Positions 18,001 to 26,748 of a stretch of 42,500 nt of DNA are shown piece after piece (within the stretch, counting starts at the first letter, position 1; the number at the start of each line of letters is the position of its first letter). The translations under genes were made by a program, and so were the position numbers. Below the pieces are notes generated by a model that searched no databases, had not been told where the DNA came from, and saw only the letters and a program-made list of their open reading frames with translations. Where the stretch lies: the NCBI GenBank assembly GCA_905221605.1, contig CAJNDS010002099.1, positions 595,400-637,899 on the forward strand. Direction: 5' to 3'. Source of the DNA: Symbiodinium natans (lineage: Eukaryota; Sar; Dinophyceae; Suessiales; Symbiodiniaceae).

Positions 18001-20486
18001 AAAGAACCCCGAGCCCCGAGCCGAGAGGTGTGGGGGTTTCGGGCGCTTTGCGGTTTGAAGCCCCAAGCTTGGAAGGTACGAAGCCTCAATCCTTTGACCT
18101 TTGGCTGGTAAACCCACGAAAGCCCCTTCAACTCAAAGACCCCACTCTTTGAACGCTCTCTTCTCGCAGAGTCGCAGAGGCCTATCGCCGAATCAATCGT
18201 GCAGTGGAGCTTGAAGGTGCTCCTCTGGGGGGTTTGCACGGTTGTTTTTTGTTCTTGTGGGGATACAGTCCAACAAGAGCCATACATGGGAACTATGGGG
18301 CTGAATGTGCATGGGGCTTGGCACCCGAACAAAGCCACAACTGCCGGAGAAGGCTTGGGCCCAAGAAGCGCAGCATGGTGAGCACAGAAAAACAGGCAAA
18401 AATCCTTGAAGCCCTCTAAAAACGCAACCAAGAAGAGCCCCCCCCCTTTCGCATGCTTGGAACCCGAAGCAGACTCCTAAAGCCTGCAAAGCCTTCAATA
18501 TCCTGAGCAAATAATCTCGAGCCATCAGTGGGCATCTAAGGAGGATCTCATACCCCCTCCTCTTGAGAAAGCAAAAGAGTTCCGAGACAGGCTTCAAGAT
18601 CATCTTCCTCCTCCGGCTCTCCCCGGTTGTCCCCTTCTCCATCCTCTCCTACGCCTGCGGCCTTAGCAAGGTGCGCTTCGGGGGATCTCGGGATCTTCTC
18701 AGGTCATGCGTCGTCCTTGGCCCTGGTTGGTAGCAGAGTGGCTAACCGAGATGACCGAGGAAGCAATGAGGCCCCCTCCCAAGTGAACCACAATCCTGGA
18801 AGCTAGGACCATGTGGGCGCCTTTGACGAGATGGTAGACGGCTGCCCCAAACCTCTACTGTAAACTTCCAGACCCCGAACTTGTTATTTTAGAGTTTGGG
18901 GTAAAAATCTTGAAACTTAAAAAATGAACCCACCCTCTGAGATGTCGTGACCCATGGCTTGCCAGGTGGCCTTCCCCTCGTTTTGCCTTGCCAATATCCT
19001 CGGCTTCATGCCGTGCACAGCGGCGTCGGGGGGCCGAGCAGAATGGCTTTCGGGGTTTAGGGATTTAGGCTCTTAAGCTCTTAGGGCCCGGACCGTTAGG
19101 GTTTAGTGGTTTGAGGTTGAAGTTGCGTCTTCCACGGCTGTCAGAGATTCTTTTCATTACCCCTTGGGGATCCTTCATCTCTGAATTAAAAAGTGTTCGA
19201 GGGATGAAGCATCGAGCTCAATGTTCACTGCCGCGGGCCTGCGAGCTGAACTTTCAGGACAATGGTCTGCGCAAGATGGCAAAAGCACTTGTCAGAGGCA
19301 ATTGTGCTTAATGCGAAAGTTCTAAGGCTGCACCGTTATGCTTTGCTGTTGCAAGTTGTGCTTGTTTCAACGTGCCAGGGTATGCAGGTGGGCACAGCAA
19401 GGTCCTGTGAAAACTGTGCCTGAACGCTAAGTTCCAACTGCTTACGAAGCATGGCATATCATATGGGGAGTCGGGAACTGAGGCGAAAACAAAGGCAGGA
19501 CCGTATTCTTATCTGCAGGCTAGAGTGGTGAAAGATTGCAAGGCCCAAGTCAAAACAACAGAGGAAGTTCCCGCTACCTTGAAGCCCAGCCGAGAAAGGC
19601 TCGTGTGGGCTGCTACGCACATGCGTAGTGTCATGGAGTCTGGGGGAGTTTTCCCCGTGCCAGCTGCCAAGTGGGTGGGAGGGCTGCTCGAGGCATTCGG
19701 GTTTGGGCTCAGATGCAGGTTCAGGGTCTTAGGGCTTCAGGCTTTTCGGAAGCAGTGGAAGAACGAGAACGGGTTTGGGATGAATGGCCATGTTCAGGAG
19801 GATGTTAAAGCAATGTGATCTTACCTAGGCTCCAAGGCCTCAAAGCCTAAACCCTCGACACATGCGGCAGGATTATTTTGAACCGAGACATGTTTAGGAA
19901 GTCTCAGTGACGAGACCTTTCGCAATTTTAGTTTCGGGACACGTACACGGAGGGCGGGGAGTGTTTCATTCTGAGTATGGCCCCAGTCACGCGGCCCAGG
20001 CAGCAAGACCCCATCTCAATCCCCGAACCTTCCACCTTTGGTGTTGGAACCCCTGGCAGCCTCGGCCGTTGGAGAGCTCTAAAAACCCATCTGTTTGGGT
20101 TGAGAATGTGAAGAAAGCGTTGCGAGATGGTCAAATGGAGGGGCTGACTCCGAATATGCTCTCAATCGAGGCCAGTCTACTGTGGAGCCGCCGCCGCAAC
20201 TGCAGCCTTGCTGTACCTGGCGACGATGGCCGGGGGCCCCGTCGCTTTGCGGGCAGGCTTTTAGGGGTTTCCTCTTTTTCGGGCACCCTTTCTACAGGCT
20301 CTCACACTGTTCGAAAGAATACAAGAACGCGCCCCTAAACTTCTCCAAGCCCCCTATAGCGTCCCGAGACCTTCTGCTTGAGTTACGCTTGTCGCCGTCC
20401 AGGTCGCCAAGAATGCCCTTGATGCTGCCGACAGGCATGCAGCTGCCGCAGCGGAGAAGAGCGGCGCCGGTGACATCACTGAGTGA
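15008..20486 (+). CDS. VTT-domain (SNARE-associated / TVP38-TMEM64-like) membrane protein gene, multi-exon, 5' end not found
   Basis: Nine segments in matching phase reproduce the VTT family motif order: LGPFGPAYFCAVYALALCF (TM), VPATPLTLTAG, YLFGFPAGFLLAITAG, GCICFLLSR, YRRINRAVELEG, FKIIFLLRLSPVVPFSILSY, CGLSK-VAFPSFCLANILGFMP, a hydrophobic segment, and TLVAVQVAKNALDAAD with a short C-terminal tail and stop. In this family the RLSPxxPF...Y..GL block and the C-terminal AkkAL segment are hallmarks. Members are polytopic proteins of Golgi, ER or bacterial membranes, linked to lipid scrambling and membrane traffic. Exons: 15008-15065, 15267-15297, 15556-15606, 17202-17277, 18170-18216, 18591-18670, 18966-19012, 20171-20256, 20383-20486. 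Donors are GC, GA, GC, GA, GT, GT, GT, GC. The N-terminal exon(s), the fourth exon's limits and the join of exons 7 to 8 are uncertain. Confidence 0.75.
15267..15297 (+). CDS. VTT gene exon 2, 31-bp micro-exon
   Basis: Follows CACCATAG. Reads VPATPLTLTA plus the first base of Gly. The donor is GA (GCAG|GACTTC). Together with exon 3 it recreates the family block xPxTPLTLxAGYLFG. Confidence 0.65.
15556..15606 (+). CDS. VTT gene exon 3
   Basis: Follows CAAGCTTCTAG. Completes the Gly codon and reads YLFGFPAGFLLAITAG, the glycine-rich re-entrant/TM segment of VTT proteins. It ends at a GC donor (GGAG|GCAGTT) in phase 1. Confidence 0.65.
16130..16199. repeat. near-perfect 34-bp hairpin at first array switch
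   Basis: Arms 16130-16163 and 16166-16199 match at 33 of 34 positions with a 2-base loop (TC). Confidence 0.9.
16335..16361. repeat. 13-bp perfect hairpin at second array switch
   Basis: Arms GGACGAGACCGTG and CACGGTCTCGTCC surround one base (16348). The similarity continues outward with mismatches. Confidence 0.88.
16601..17201. other. intron interior with C-tracts
   Basis: C-rich blocks at 16860-16920 and 17090-17120 could form G-quadruplexes on the minus strand. The minus frame 16585-17019 is a by-product of these tracts. TGGGGGTTCTGCTTAGG occurs twice (about 16780 and 16805). Confidence 0.5.
17202..17277 (+). CDS. VTT gene exon 4 (limits uncertain)
   Basis: Reads VSGCICFLLSRIMPG and onward, in the position of the family's G..laFllsR block. 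Phase fits exon 3 (g|gc). The acceptor GGCGAG is weak. A GA donor at 17278 would give R and join exon 5 in frame with normal family spacing. A shorter version ending at 17235 also fits. Confidence 0.4.
18170..18216 (+). CDS. VTT gene exon 5
   Basis: Has a strong pyrimidine-rich acceptor (GCTCTCTTCTCGCAG). Reads VAEAYRRINRAVELE plus one base. The GT donor (GAAG|GTGCTC) joins exon 6 in phase to give ELEGFKI, the usual lead-in to RLSP. Confidence 0.65.
18591..18670 (+). CDS. VTT gene exon 6 with RLSP-PF signature
   Basis: Reads FKIIFLLRLSPVVPFSILSY then ACGLSK, the most conserved block of TVP38/TMEM64/DedA-like proteins. The acceptor is CGAGACAG and the donor is AAG|GTGCGC. Confidence 0.8.
18966..19012 (+). 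CDS. VTT gene exon 7
   Basis: After GCTTGCCAG, reads VAFPSFCLANILGFMP. It continues GLSK with the family pattern (V.F..F..A...G..P). A GT donor at 19013 ends it in phase 2. A GC donor at 19020 (after MPCT) is an alternative. Confidence 0.65.
19519..19692 (+). CDS. candidate exon of 58 codons inside the VTT gene
   Basis: Begins after TTATCTGCAG and ends at a GC donor (CTCGAG|GCATTC), phase 0 to 0. It reads ARVVKDCKAQVKTTEEVPAT, then RLVWAATHMRSVMESGG and FPVPAAKWVGGLLE. It does not match the VTT family, so it may be an alternative exon, an insertion in the loop, or part of another transcript. Confidence 0.4.
20171..20256 (+). CDS. VTT gene exon 8 (start uncertain)
   Basis: Reads VYCGAAAATAALLYLATMAG then GPVALRA, matching a Y.Y.G turn and the last TM segment. 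It ends GCAG|GCTTTT (GC donor) with one base left, which combines with TT of exon 9 to give Val. Acceptor options are GAG at 20170 or CAG at 20175. Confidence 0.5.
20383..20486 (+). CDS. VTT gene exon 9, C-terminal
   Basis: Reads TLVAVQVAKNALDAADRHA, then an Ala/Glu/Lys tail ending GDITE and TGA at 20484-20486. This is the C-terminal AkkALdxA motif of the family. The acceptor is GCTTGAG. Confidence 0.6.
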
Positions 20487-20962
20487 TGCTCCTGGGGTCG
20501 GTTGAGGGATGAGAAAAAAAGCGCAGAAGACCCATGAAGATCCCAAGACCCAAACAATCCGCTTCTTGACTCCCGCAGCGGTCTTTAGGTCTCGCAGGAG
20601 TATACGGCGTCCTCTCGCGTGCGCAGCTGCTGGCGGTCCAAAATCAAACATTCGTTGTAGAGAAGGTTTCGGGGCGAACCCGGAGCAATCTGAAACCTAC
20701 CCTGGAAATTTTAAGCCCCCTTAGATGCCCTAGACCCAAAGTCCTAGGTGTCTCGTATCTCCAGGGGACTAACCTTATGCTAGACTTAGGAGTCTAGGGA
20801 GCTCTGCATTTATCGAAGGATCTTCGTGTCCCGGCCTCAACACCACGGAGGGGTTTAGGGGATTCGGATGTACTCTGAGCTGTTCCTTTCTTTGAGCGGA
20901 TGTTCACTTTGACAGGTTTTCGGAGAGATCCTAAGAGATATGGGCATTTTCCGGAAATACAG

Positions 20963-21094
20963 TTCCTTCTCTGGGCACCCGCATTGTGGCAACCTGCCAT
21001 GTATGTAGAGTCCTGCCTTGAGTGGCACGAAGAAGCAGTTCGAAGATGCGATCCTCAGCCCTCGGGGTCCTGGTTGCCTCAATTGCAACCCTAA
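20963..21094 (+). CDS. candidate exon, unknown
   Basis: After GGAAATACAG reads FLLWAPALWQPAMYVESCLE then WHEEAVRRCDPQ, ending at TAA 21092-21094. It is Trp- and Glu-rich with a coding-like third position. No family was recognised. Confidence 0.35.
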   Translation, partial: FLLWAPALWQPAMYVESCLEWHEEAVRRCDPQPSGSWLPQLQP

Positions 21095-21930
21095 CTCAGG
21101 GCTTGGGCCGCATAGAGGGTTCTGAGGTCCATCTCGTACGTCTTAGTGCAGCCTCGTAGTTTTGAGGCCATCGCAGGATTTCCACCCACCCCCCCCCTAA
21201 AGGCCCTAACCCAAAACCCCCAAATTATGTTAACCCGAAGCCCCTAGAACCCGTGCAAGAAAAACTCTAAAGCCTCAAGGCCATGGGCAGGGCCTTGTGT
21301 TTGAGGGGTTGAGGCGCCTCAGCCTTCATCATCTGCAAACCCCTGTCTGTGCAACGTGCCCACTGCTCCTATCTGCTCCTTTCCGCAACGAGCCCCACTC
21401 AGTTTTCATGCCGCTGAGGCTCATGGCGGACATCCCATGCACCTGTGTGCCCTACGCGCACGCCGAGGCGGCAGGGGAACAGGGCAGCAGGGAGGGCCAA
21501 CTTCCTGGTCCCTGCCCCCAAGAGTCCTGCAGTTCGCGTCCGAAAACTTCACCCGAATTGCTCTCCCAATGGCAGGCCCTCAACCCAAACCACCCCTTTT
21601 CCCCAAAGTTCCGACACATCCCGAAAAACTTAAAGCCCTGCAGCCCCCAAATGCCTCAACCTGGCCCCATGAACTCCAGCTTAGGCCGCAAGGATCCGCA
21701 AAGTGCCCCGTTACCCTCACTGATTCGCTCCCCTCCTGGAGGCCGGCGCGGTGGCTGCCCAAGTGGCGGCTGGGGCCTTGAAGCTCTTCGGGTTGACGGG
21801 TAGGGTTGAGTTTGTCGGGTTTTTGTAGGGGGTTTGTACGGGTTTGGGGCTCAAGGGCTGATATGGTTTTGAGGGTTTGGGTTCACGTCTAGTTTTCATC
21901 GACCCTTGTGAACTATGGGTAGTTTCCCAG
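21095..21930. other. spacer with ambiguous coding-like frames
   Basis: Overlapping frames occur at 21297-21803 and 21356-21781. A GC-rich stretch at about 21720-21785 reads APLLEAGAVAAQVAAGALKL in frame after a stop but lacks an AG acceptor. CCCTAAA/GGGTTT words are frequent. Confidence 0.3.
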
Positions 21931-22104
21931 GTGAGGGCAATGCAGGCGAAGGGAAGTCAGGCGACGTCCGTCGCTCTGACTGGCACTGGATTTAAGGGAA
22001 GCTGTAACTCAGCTGTCTTCCCTCACGGCAACGGATCCTGGCATGCACTTCACAACATAGTAGCGTGCCTTACTACCAAGCCCTGCAGGCGCCGGGGCCC
22101 TTGA
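21931..22104 (+). CDS. candidate exon, unknown
   Basis: Follows AGTTTCCCAG. Open to TGA with VRAMQAKGSQATSVALTGTG and HGNGSWHALHNIVACLTTKP. It could be terminal. No family was recognised. Confidence 0.4.
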   Translation: MRAMQAKGSQATSVALTGTGFKGSCNSAVFPHGNGSWHALHNIVACLTTKPCRRRGP

Positions 22105-22764
22105 ACTTAGCACCATCGATCATCGAACGCAGCCGCAGCATCTGAACCCAAAGCAGCAGATCGGAAATCTGTACAAATTCTGAGACAGAGCCACAGCTCC
22201 CTTTAAGAGAGGTTCACATCCTGGTACGACCCGTCTTCAAGCCGCGAACAGCTGCGAACAGGTCTTCGACCCTCCCTTGAAACCCGCAAGCTGGTAAAGC
22301 TGGTTAGGTCGTGGCCTTCGTCAACCGTTGGTTCGGGCCCTCGCACATGGCAGGGGGCCCTGGGCACAAGATGTGCCAAAGTTTCTTCCTTTTGCGATAT
22401 CTTTCGAGCTTATTCTTGCCTAGGGCTTGCAGCCCCAAGAGGTCGTGGGCTTGAGGGCGATGTGCAAGCATGAGCGGGGTTTAGGGTTTCGGGCCCTCCT
22501 ATTTTCTAAAAAGCCTCCCTAAACCCCCCTAAACCCCCCCCCCCCCCCACAAGGCTGTCCGGCAGCTACAGGCAGCCGCGCCCCCGCTGGGAGTGGAGGC
22601 CGGTGGGAGGTTTTGGGCTTCAAGGTTCAAATCACTGACACACTGACACCAATATCTCCAACCCGGAAACCCCAAACTCCTACAAGTCCTAAGGCCTCAG
22701 GGCAGAGCTTCATGATCCCAGGATTCCATTTTCCTTTTCGGTTTTTTGTTTCTTATGCTCGCAG
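22105..22764. other. spacer
   Basis: Contains CCCTAAACCCCCCCTAAACC followed by a poly-C run of about 16 (22530-22550), then a pyrimidine-rich run into the next acceptor. No gene was recognised. Confidence 0.3.
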
Positions 22765-22824
22765 CGTTGGGGGTCGCACTTCAAGGATGTTTCTGAAGGC
22801 TTGTGGCTTGGGCCTGCGCCCTGA
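22765..22824 (+). CDS. candidate exon, unknown
   Basis: Has one of the best acceptors in the window (TTTTTTGTTTCTTATGCTCGCAG). Reads RWGSHFKDVSEGLWLGPAP and a stop. GA or GC donors after FK or SE could end it earlier. Confidence 0.4.
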   Translation, partial: RWGSHFKDVSEGLWLGPAP

Positions 22825-22921
22825 GCATCCCTGAACATCTTCTGAAGCCTCACTTCCCCCAAACTCGGCATGTCGACACATATACTCTGACACTGCCATG
22901 CCCCTACCCTCCTCGACATAG

Positions 22922-22971
22922 GTCTTCTTCGTTGATGCTGATCAGGAGGCCATGGCACGGAGGGCTTCCGG
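22922..22971 (+). CDS. candidate exon, unknown
   Basis: After a pyrimidine-rich run ending CCTCGACATAG, reads VFFVDADQEAMARRAS plus two bases. The donor GTGAGG is close to the general eukaryotic consensus. Confidence 0.5.
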
Positions 22972-23176
22972 GTGAGGGGAAGGAATACACTTCAGTGGAT
23001 TGAAGGTGCTCAGGGTTTTGAAGTTTAAGTGTTCAGGGTTTGGGGGGTTTTGGTTTTACACAGTTTGTGCAGGCAGCTTCGCAGGCTCCTTCCTCTTCGG
23101 GTGCCAAGCGCTGCTTGAGGGTTGGAAGGGCCTGAGGGCTCAAGGGTTGAAGCGTTCAAGGGCTTGGGGCGTTGAG

Positions 23177-23238
23177 GAGACTCTGGCTCGACAGTGTCCG
23201 GCAGAGTCCTCCATGCAGAAGCTTCTTACGCCGCAGAA
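23177..23238 (+). CDS. candidate exon, unknown
   Basis: Reads EETLARQCPAESSMQKLLTPQ between a GGGTTGAAG-rich stretch and a CCCCAAACCGCC-rich stretch. The acceptor GTTGAG is weak. Confidence 0.3.
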
Positions 23239-23362
23239 GAACCCCAAACCGCCTAAACCCGAAACCCTGAGAATTCTGAACCATTCTGAACCCCTTTAGG
23301 CCCTATGCCCTTGACTTCACAACCCAAGCCGATGGTGGCACCAGGCCCACCGCGCTCACCAG

Positions 23363-23416
23363 CTGGGCATCTGGGGCGCCCCGGCGCTGCTTTTCTTCGC
23401 GAGGCTGGAAAACAGG
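23363..23416 (+). CDS. candidate exon, hydrophobic
   Basis: After CGCTCACCAG, reads LGIWGAPALLFFARLEN and ends at a GT donor (AACAGG|GTTCTG). It is probably a membrane helix. Confidence 0.4.
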
Positions 23417-23424
23417 GTTCTGCG

Positions 23425-23472
23425 GGTTCAGGGATGTTCCGGGATGTTCAGGGATGTTCAGGGATGTTGAGA
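23425..23472 (+). repeat. GGGATGTTCA tandem, four copies
   Basis: Four copies of GGGATGTT(C/G)(A/C) with 10-11-bp period directly after a candidate donor site. Confidence 0.8.
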
Positions 23473-23500
23473 GTTTTAGGATTCGGTGTTTATAAGTGAG

Positions 23501-23608
23501 GGAACTTCGACGACTTCTCAAGGTGCGGAAGTGCTGAAGTCCGAGAAGGCAACCGCCCTATTCTTCGGGTTCGACGCACGTGCTGCGCACATTACTTTCC
23601 GCACCTGA
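23501..23608 (+). CDS. candidate exon, unknown
   Basis: Reads GTSTTSQGAEVLKSEKATAL then FFGFDARAAHITFRT and TGA. Composition is coding-like, with acceptor AG at 23499-23500. It may be a terminal exon. Confidence 0.4.
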   Translation, partial: GTSTTSQGAEVLKSEKATALFFGFDARAAHITFRT

Positions 23609-24277
23609 ACTTTTGCATCCTACATCCTCTTCGACACTCGCCCCCCGCCCGCCCAAAGACCCCCAAAAGCCAACCCCCGCCCCAGCGCCCTCACCAAAGA
23701 AGCTCTGAAGCCTAAGCCGCAACGAAGGGGAGCGCAGATGACCGTGCAGCGCCCAGAGGCGGATGATTCGAACAAGTGCCCCTGCCCCCGGCCTAGCTGT
23801 CGAAAGCCCACAGAACAAATCCCCGAAGAAGCATAGCTTCGGAAGCACTGGAACCCGAGCCCACCAGCCTGTCTGACCAGGTCTTGGTCGGAATTCTCTA
23901 AGGGTTGAATTAGGGTGTAGGGCACGAACCTTTCAATCTCGAGCCCCCGATTCCTAATGCCGTATTGCAGATCTTCGGATCAGTTTTTTTTGCCGCTCAG
24001 GTGGCCCGCAAGAGAATCCTTGCGAAGGCCCCAGCTCTCGAGCTCAAATCAACCCTAAGACCCGAAGACCTAAAACCCTGAACCTTTAGTTCAATAATCC
24101 TCAACCCTTAGACCCCAACCCCAAATCCCAAAGCCACAGCCCTAAACGAGCCTAAAGGGGTTTGGGGTTAGTTCATGAAATCATAGAAGCCCCTGAGAGC
24201 CCTGTAGAACCCCAAGCCGTCAAAACCAAAGTCCATAAACGAGAGGGAGGTCGAGGGTTGAAGGAGCTTCTCCTCAG
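23609..24277. other. spacer
   Basis: Pro-rich C-tracts (23640-23690) and a CCCTAA-rich block (24050-24160). No gene was recognised. Confidence 0.3.
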
Positions 24278-24326
24278 GTACATCGGCTCAATCTCAATGG
24301 ACGAGCTGGATTCCCTTCTTCGCCAG
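24278..24326 (+). CDS. candidate exon, unknown
   Basis: After GCTTCTCCTCAG, one base then YIGSISMDELDSLLRQ, ending at GTACGC. Both splice sites are good, and G-rich words follow the donor. Confidence 0.5.
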
Positions 24327-24767
24327 GTACGCGTTTTTTCGGCATTGCGGGGCTCTGGGGTTTCGGGCTTGGGCTTTTGGATCTTTACAATTGAGAGGGT
24401 TTAAGTTTAGGGTTCGGCCTGAACCCTGTCCCATGACCGACAAGGAACCCCTAAACCCTGAGCCTCTGTTTGTGACCTCGGCTGCCGCGAAGCTCAGGCT
24501 GATCAGGAAAGCCTTTAAAAGCACGATCCCCCCAAAATCCTCTAAGCCCACAACCCTCAACCCTAAAACTCTCGAGTACTTGTAGAACCCGTGCCTGTAC
24601 ACCCAAAAAGCCCAACAACATACACCCTCAACCCCAAAGCATTGACCCTAAAACCATTCAGCCTGATCCCCAATTTACACGTGAGAGCTCCGCAATTCCA
24701 AGCCCTTTGGTGGTGCTGAGGTCCGCTGTACATGTGCCCAAAACCCCAGAACCCAACAATATATCAG

Positions 24768-24889
24768 ACCCTACACTACTTCGAATACCTCGATTTCATA
24801 TGGTGCGCGGCGAAATTGGCCGCAGCTATGGCTGGTCTGGAACGCTTCTTGGCCCCAACAAGACTCAGAGAACTCGATGACCAGCAAAG
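24768..24889 (+). CDS. candidate exon, hydrophobic/helical
   Basis: After AATATATCAG, reads TLHYFEYLDFIWCAAKLAAA then MAGLERFLAPTRLRELDDQQ. The GC donor is CAAAG|GCTTGG. It is long for this window, with a strong coding look: an aromatic/Ala-rich possible membrane helix followed by a charged helix. No family was recognised. Confidence 0.5.
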
Positions 24890-25048
24890 GCTTGGTTTAG
24901 GCTAGTTAGGGTTCAGGGTTTGTCGGTACGGCTGACTGCAGGGTTCACGAGTACTTGATCAAGCCACCCAGCCTGCTCGCTTTGGATAGACAGCTCTAGG
25001 CTCTTGAACCCTCCTAAACCAAAGACAAGAAGACTTCCAAACCAATAG

Positions 25049-25105
25049 GCTCACCATCTCGCAACACAAGCCCTGCTGCTCGCCCGGTATGTGCTCCAGC
25101 ACTTG
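25049..25105 (+). CDS. candidate exon, helical
   Basis: After AAACCAATAG, reads AHHLATQALLLARYVLQHL. It is followed by a 16-C tract. The donor is uncertain (GC at 25106). Confidence 0.35.
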
Positions 25106-25390
25106 CGCACCCCCCCCCCCCCCTCTCTGTCTGTCTCTCCCCCGTTTAGGGTTAGCCTTTGGGGTTTAGGGTTTAGCGTTGGCTTGAGGGTTCAGGGTTT
25201 CTAGGGTTTTCCTTTCCGTCTCCTTGCAGTTCGAGGTGGGTTTAGGGTTAAGGGTTAGGATCATTGGGTTGGGGTGTCATGAACGCGGAGAGCAGATGCA
25301 TGTAAAACCCTCAAACACCTTGAGCCTCAAATCTCTTTTGCTGCGCTCTCAGGCCTCAAACCCCCAAAACTGTAAACTCCCGGCTCTCAG

Positions 25391-25437
25391 GCTGGTACCA
25401 GAAGTTCGAGGCTTTGGACGATGATTCGGACACCGAG
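25391..25437 (+). CDS. candidate exon, acidic
   Basis: After CGGCTCTCAG, two bases then WYQKFEALDDDSDTE. The GT donor is GTTCCG. It has an aromatic start and an acidic end, and is probably part of the same gene as the next segment. Confidence 0.45.
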
Positions 25438-25615
25438 GTTCCGAAACCAATCGCTGGATTGGCCTGGGAATTTCGGGAGGGCCCCAGCTTGCTTTAAGTC
25501 TTTAGAGTTTATGTTTCAGGCTGGGAGCTCCACCTCCTGTCAGCCTCCTCAAGCCCCGGAGCCCGACTCTGAAGCCCTGGTGACCCTGAACCCTTTTGTT
25601 CGCGTGCCATAAGAG

Positions 25616-25721
25616 AGCTCGGAGCTTCAGGCCCAGGCAGCGCCGGAGCCGCTCGACGCGTACGCGCAGCGCATGCTGAAGGCTGGAGAAGGGCTATTCC
25701 CGGGATCGTCCTCGAACGAGG
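25616..25721 (+). CDS. candidate exon, unknown
   Basis: An in-frame stop lies just upstream and the AG at 25612-25615 serves as acceptor. Reads SSELQAQAAPEPLDAYAQRM then LKAGEGLFPGSSSNE. The donor is GAGG|GTGCGA. Confidence 0.45.
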
Positions 25722-26092
25722 GTGCGACAAAGGGGCATATTTGCTATTTTTACATAACATCCTATCCAAGCTGGGATATTTAGGCTGAACGTTTAGGGGT
25801 TAGGCTTTGGGAGTAGGGTCTTGGCAACACTGCGCCATGCCTCCGAGGACAATGGTTGAATGGTTCAGCTTAGGTTTTCAACGTTTGTTTTTCTTCGCTT
25901 CTGTCTTCCTGCGTGTCGGGGCATCTATGGGGGAGATGAAATCTTGCACTTCGCTTCGTGAGTTCCTCCCAGTGACCACAAGGCGACAGGATCCTACCAG
26001 CTCGCCGGCTACTACCCTAGGGCTGACGGATGCTGAGGGTGTACTTGCAGTAGGGTTTATTGTGGCCCTAAGCCCCCCGAACATCTGGCGAG

Positions 26093-26152
26093 GGCCTCCC
26101 GCCCGACATCGCCGAGTCGGTCCGGCAAACGCCCAACCCACGGACTCGCGAG
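26093..26152 (+). CDS. candidate exon, 20 codons phase 0-0
   Basis: Reads GLPPDIAESVRQTPNPRTRE between ATCTGGCGAG and a GC donor (CGAG|GCGACG). It is preceded by a C-rich stretch (CCCTAAGCCCCCCGAAC) and followed by a GGGTTTAGG stretch. Confidence 0.45.
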
Positions 26153-26518
26153 GCGACGCACGGGTTTAGGTTACCGGGTTTGGGGTACGAAGTAAGGGGT
26201 CCTAAGCTGTTGTCGGAAGTGTCGCGGGGTGTGCTCGGTGCTTTTGTGAGGGTACTCCCAACCCCCGAACCCTAAACGCCCTAAACCTTAATTCTAAATT
26301 TCGAAGGCAGGGGTGGGGGCCCATGGGGGCGAGAGGAGTGCGAGAGGGGAAGGCGGGGGTTGCCAGGGTCAGATATGCGAGGGCATGCAAGTTCCCATAC
26401 TCGCATGTTACTCGAATGAGGGGAGTGTTCTACTTGTTGTTACATATTCCACGCAAGCCCTAGTCCGTCCTAGGCATCTAAGGCATCAAAGCCTTTGCTT
26501 TGCTTTTCATCTTTGGAG

Positions 26519-26625
26519 CTGTGAAAGGCGCTGCTGGCCGTGAACTGCTTCGTGAGCGAGCTCCACCGCCCGCTCCAGAAGACCCCTGCCGCGCAGCAGC
26601 AGCTCTTGACACTCGACTTACACTA
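26519..26625 (+). CDS. candidate exon, Arg/Pro/Ala-rich
   Basis: After CATCTTTGGAG, reads VKGAAGRELLRERAPPPAPE then DPCRAAAALDTR. The frame stays open into the CT array, so the 3' limit is a guess. Confidence 0.3.
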
Positions 26626-26748
26626 TCAATCTGTTTGCGGGGCTGCTACGTAGGCAAGGCTCCAAGTAATTGTTTTGTGGCTTTTATTGTTGAGGAGGAA
26701 CTGGAAGGATCAAAGGTGTTTGGAGCCTTTTGGGTGTTTTCTGTGCAT

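Noticed and set aside
17720-18431. Overlapping plus (112 codons) and minus (217 codons) ORFs
   Set aside because: They cross the VTT exon at 18170-18216 and its intron. Neither shows motifs.
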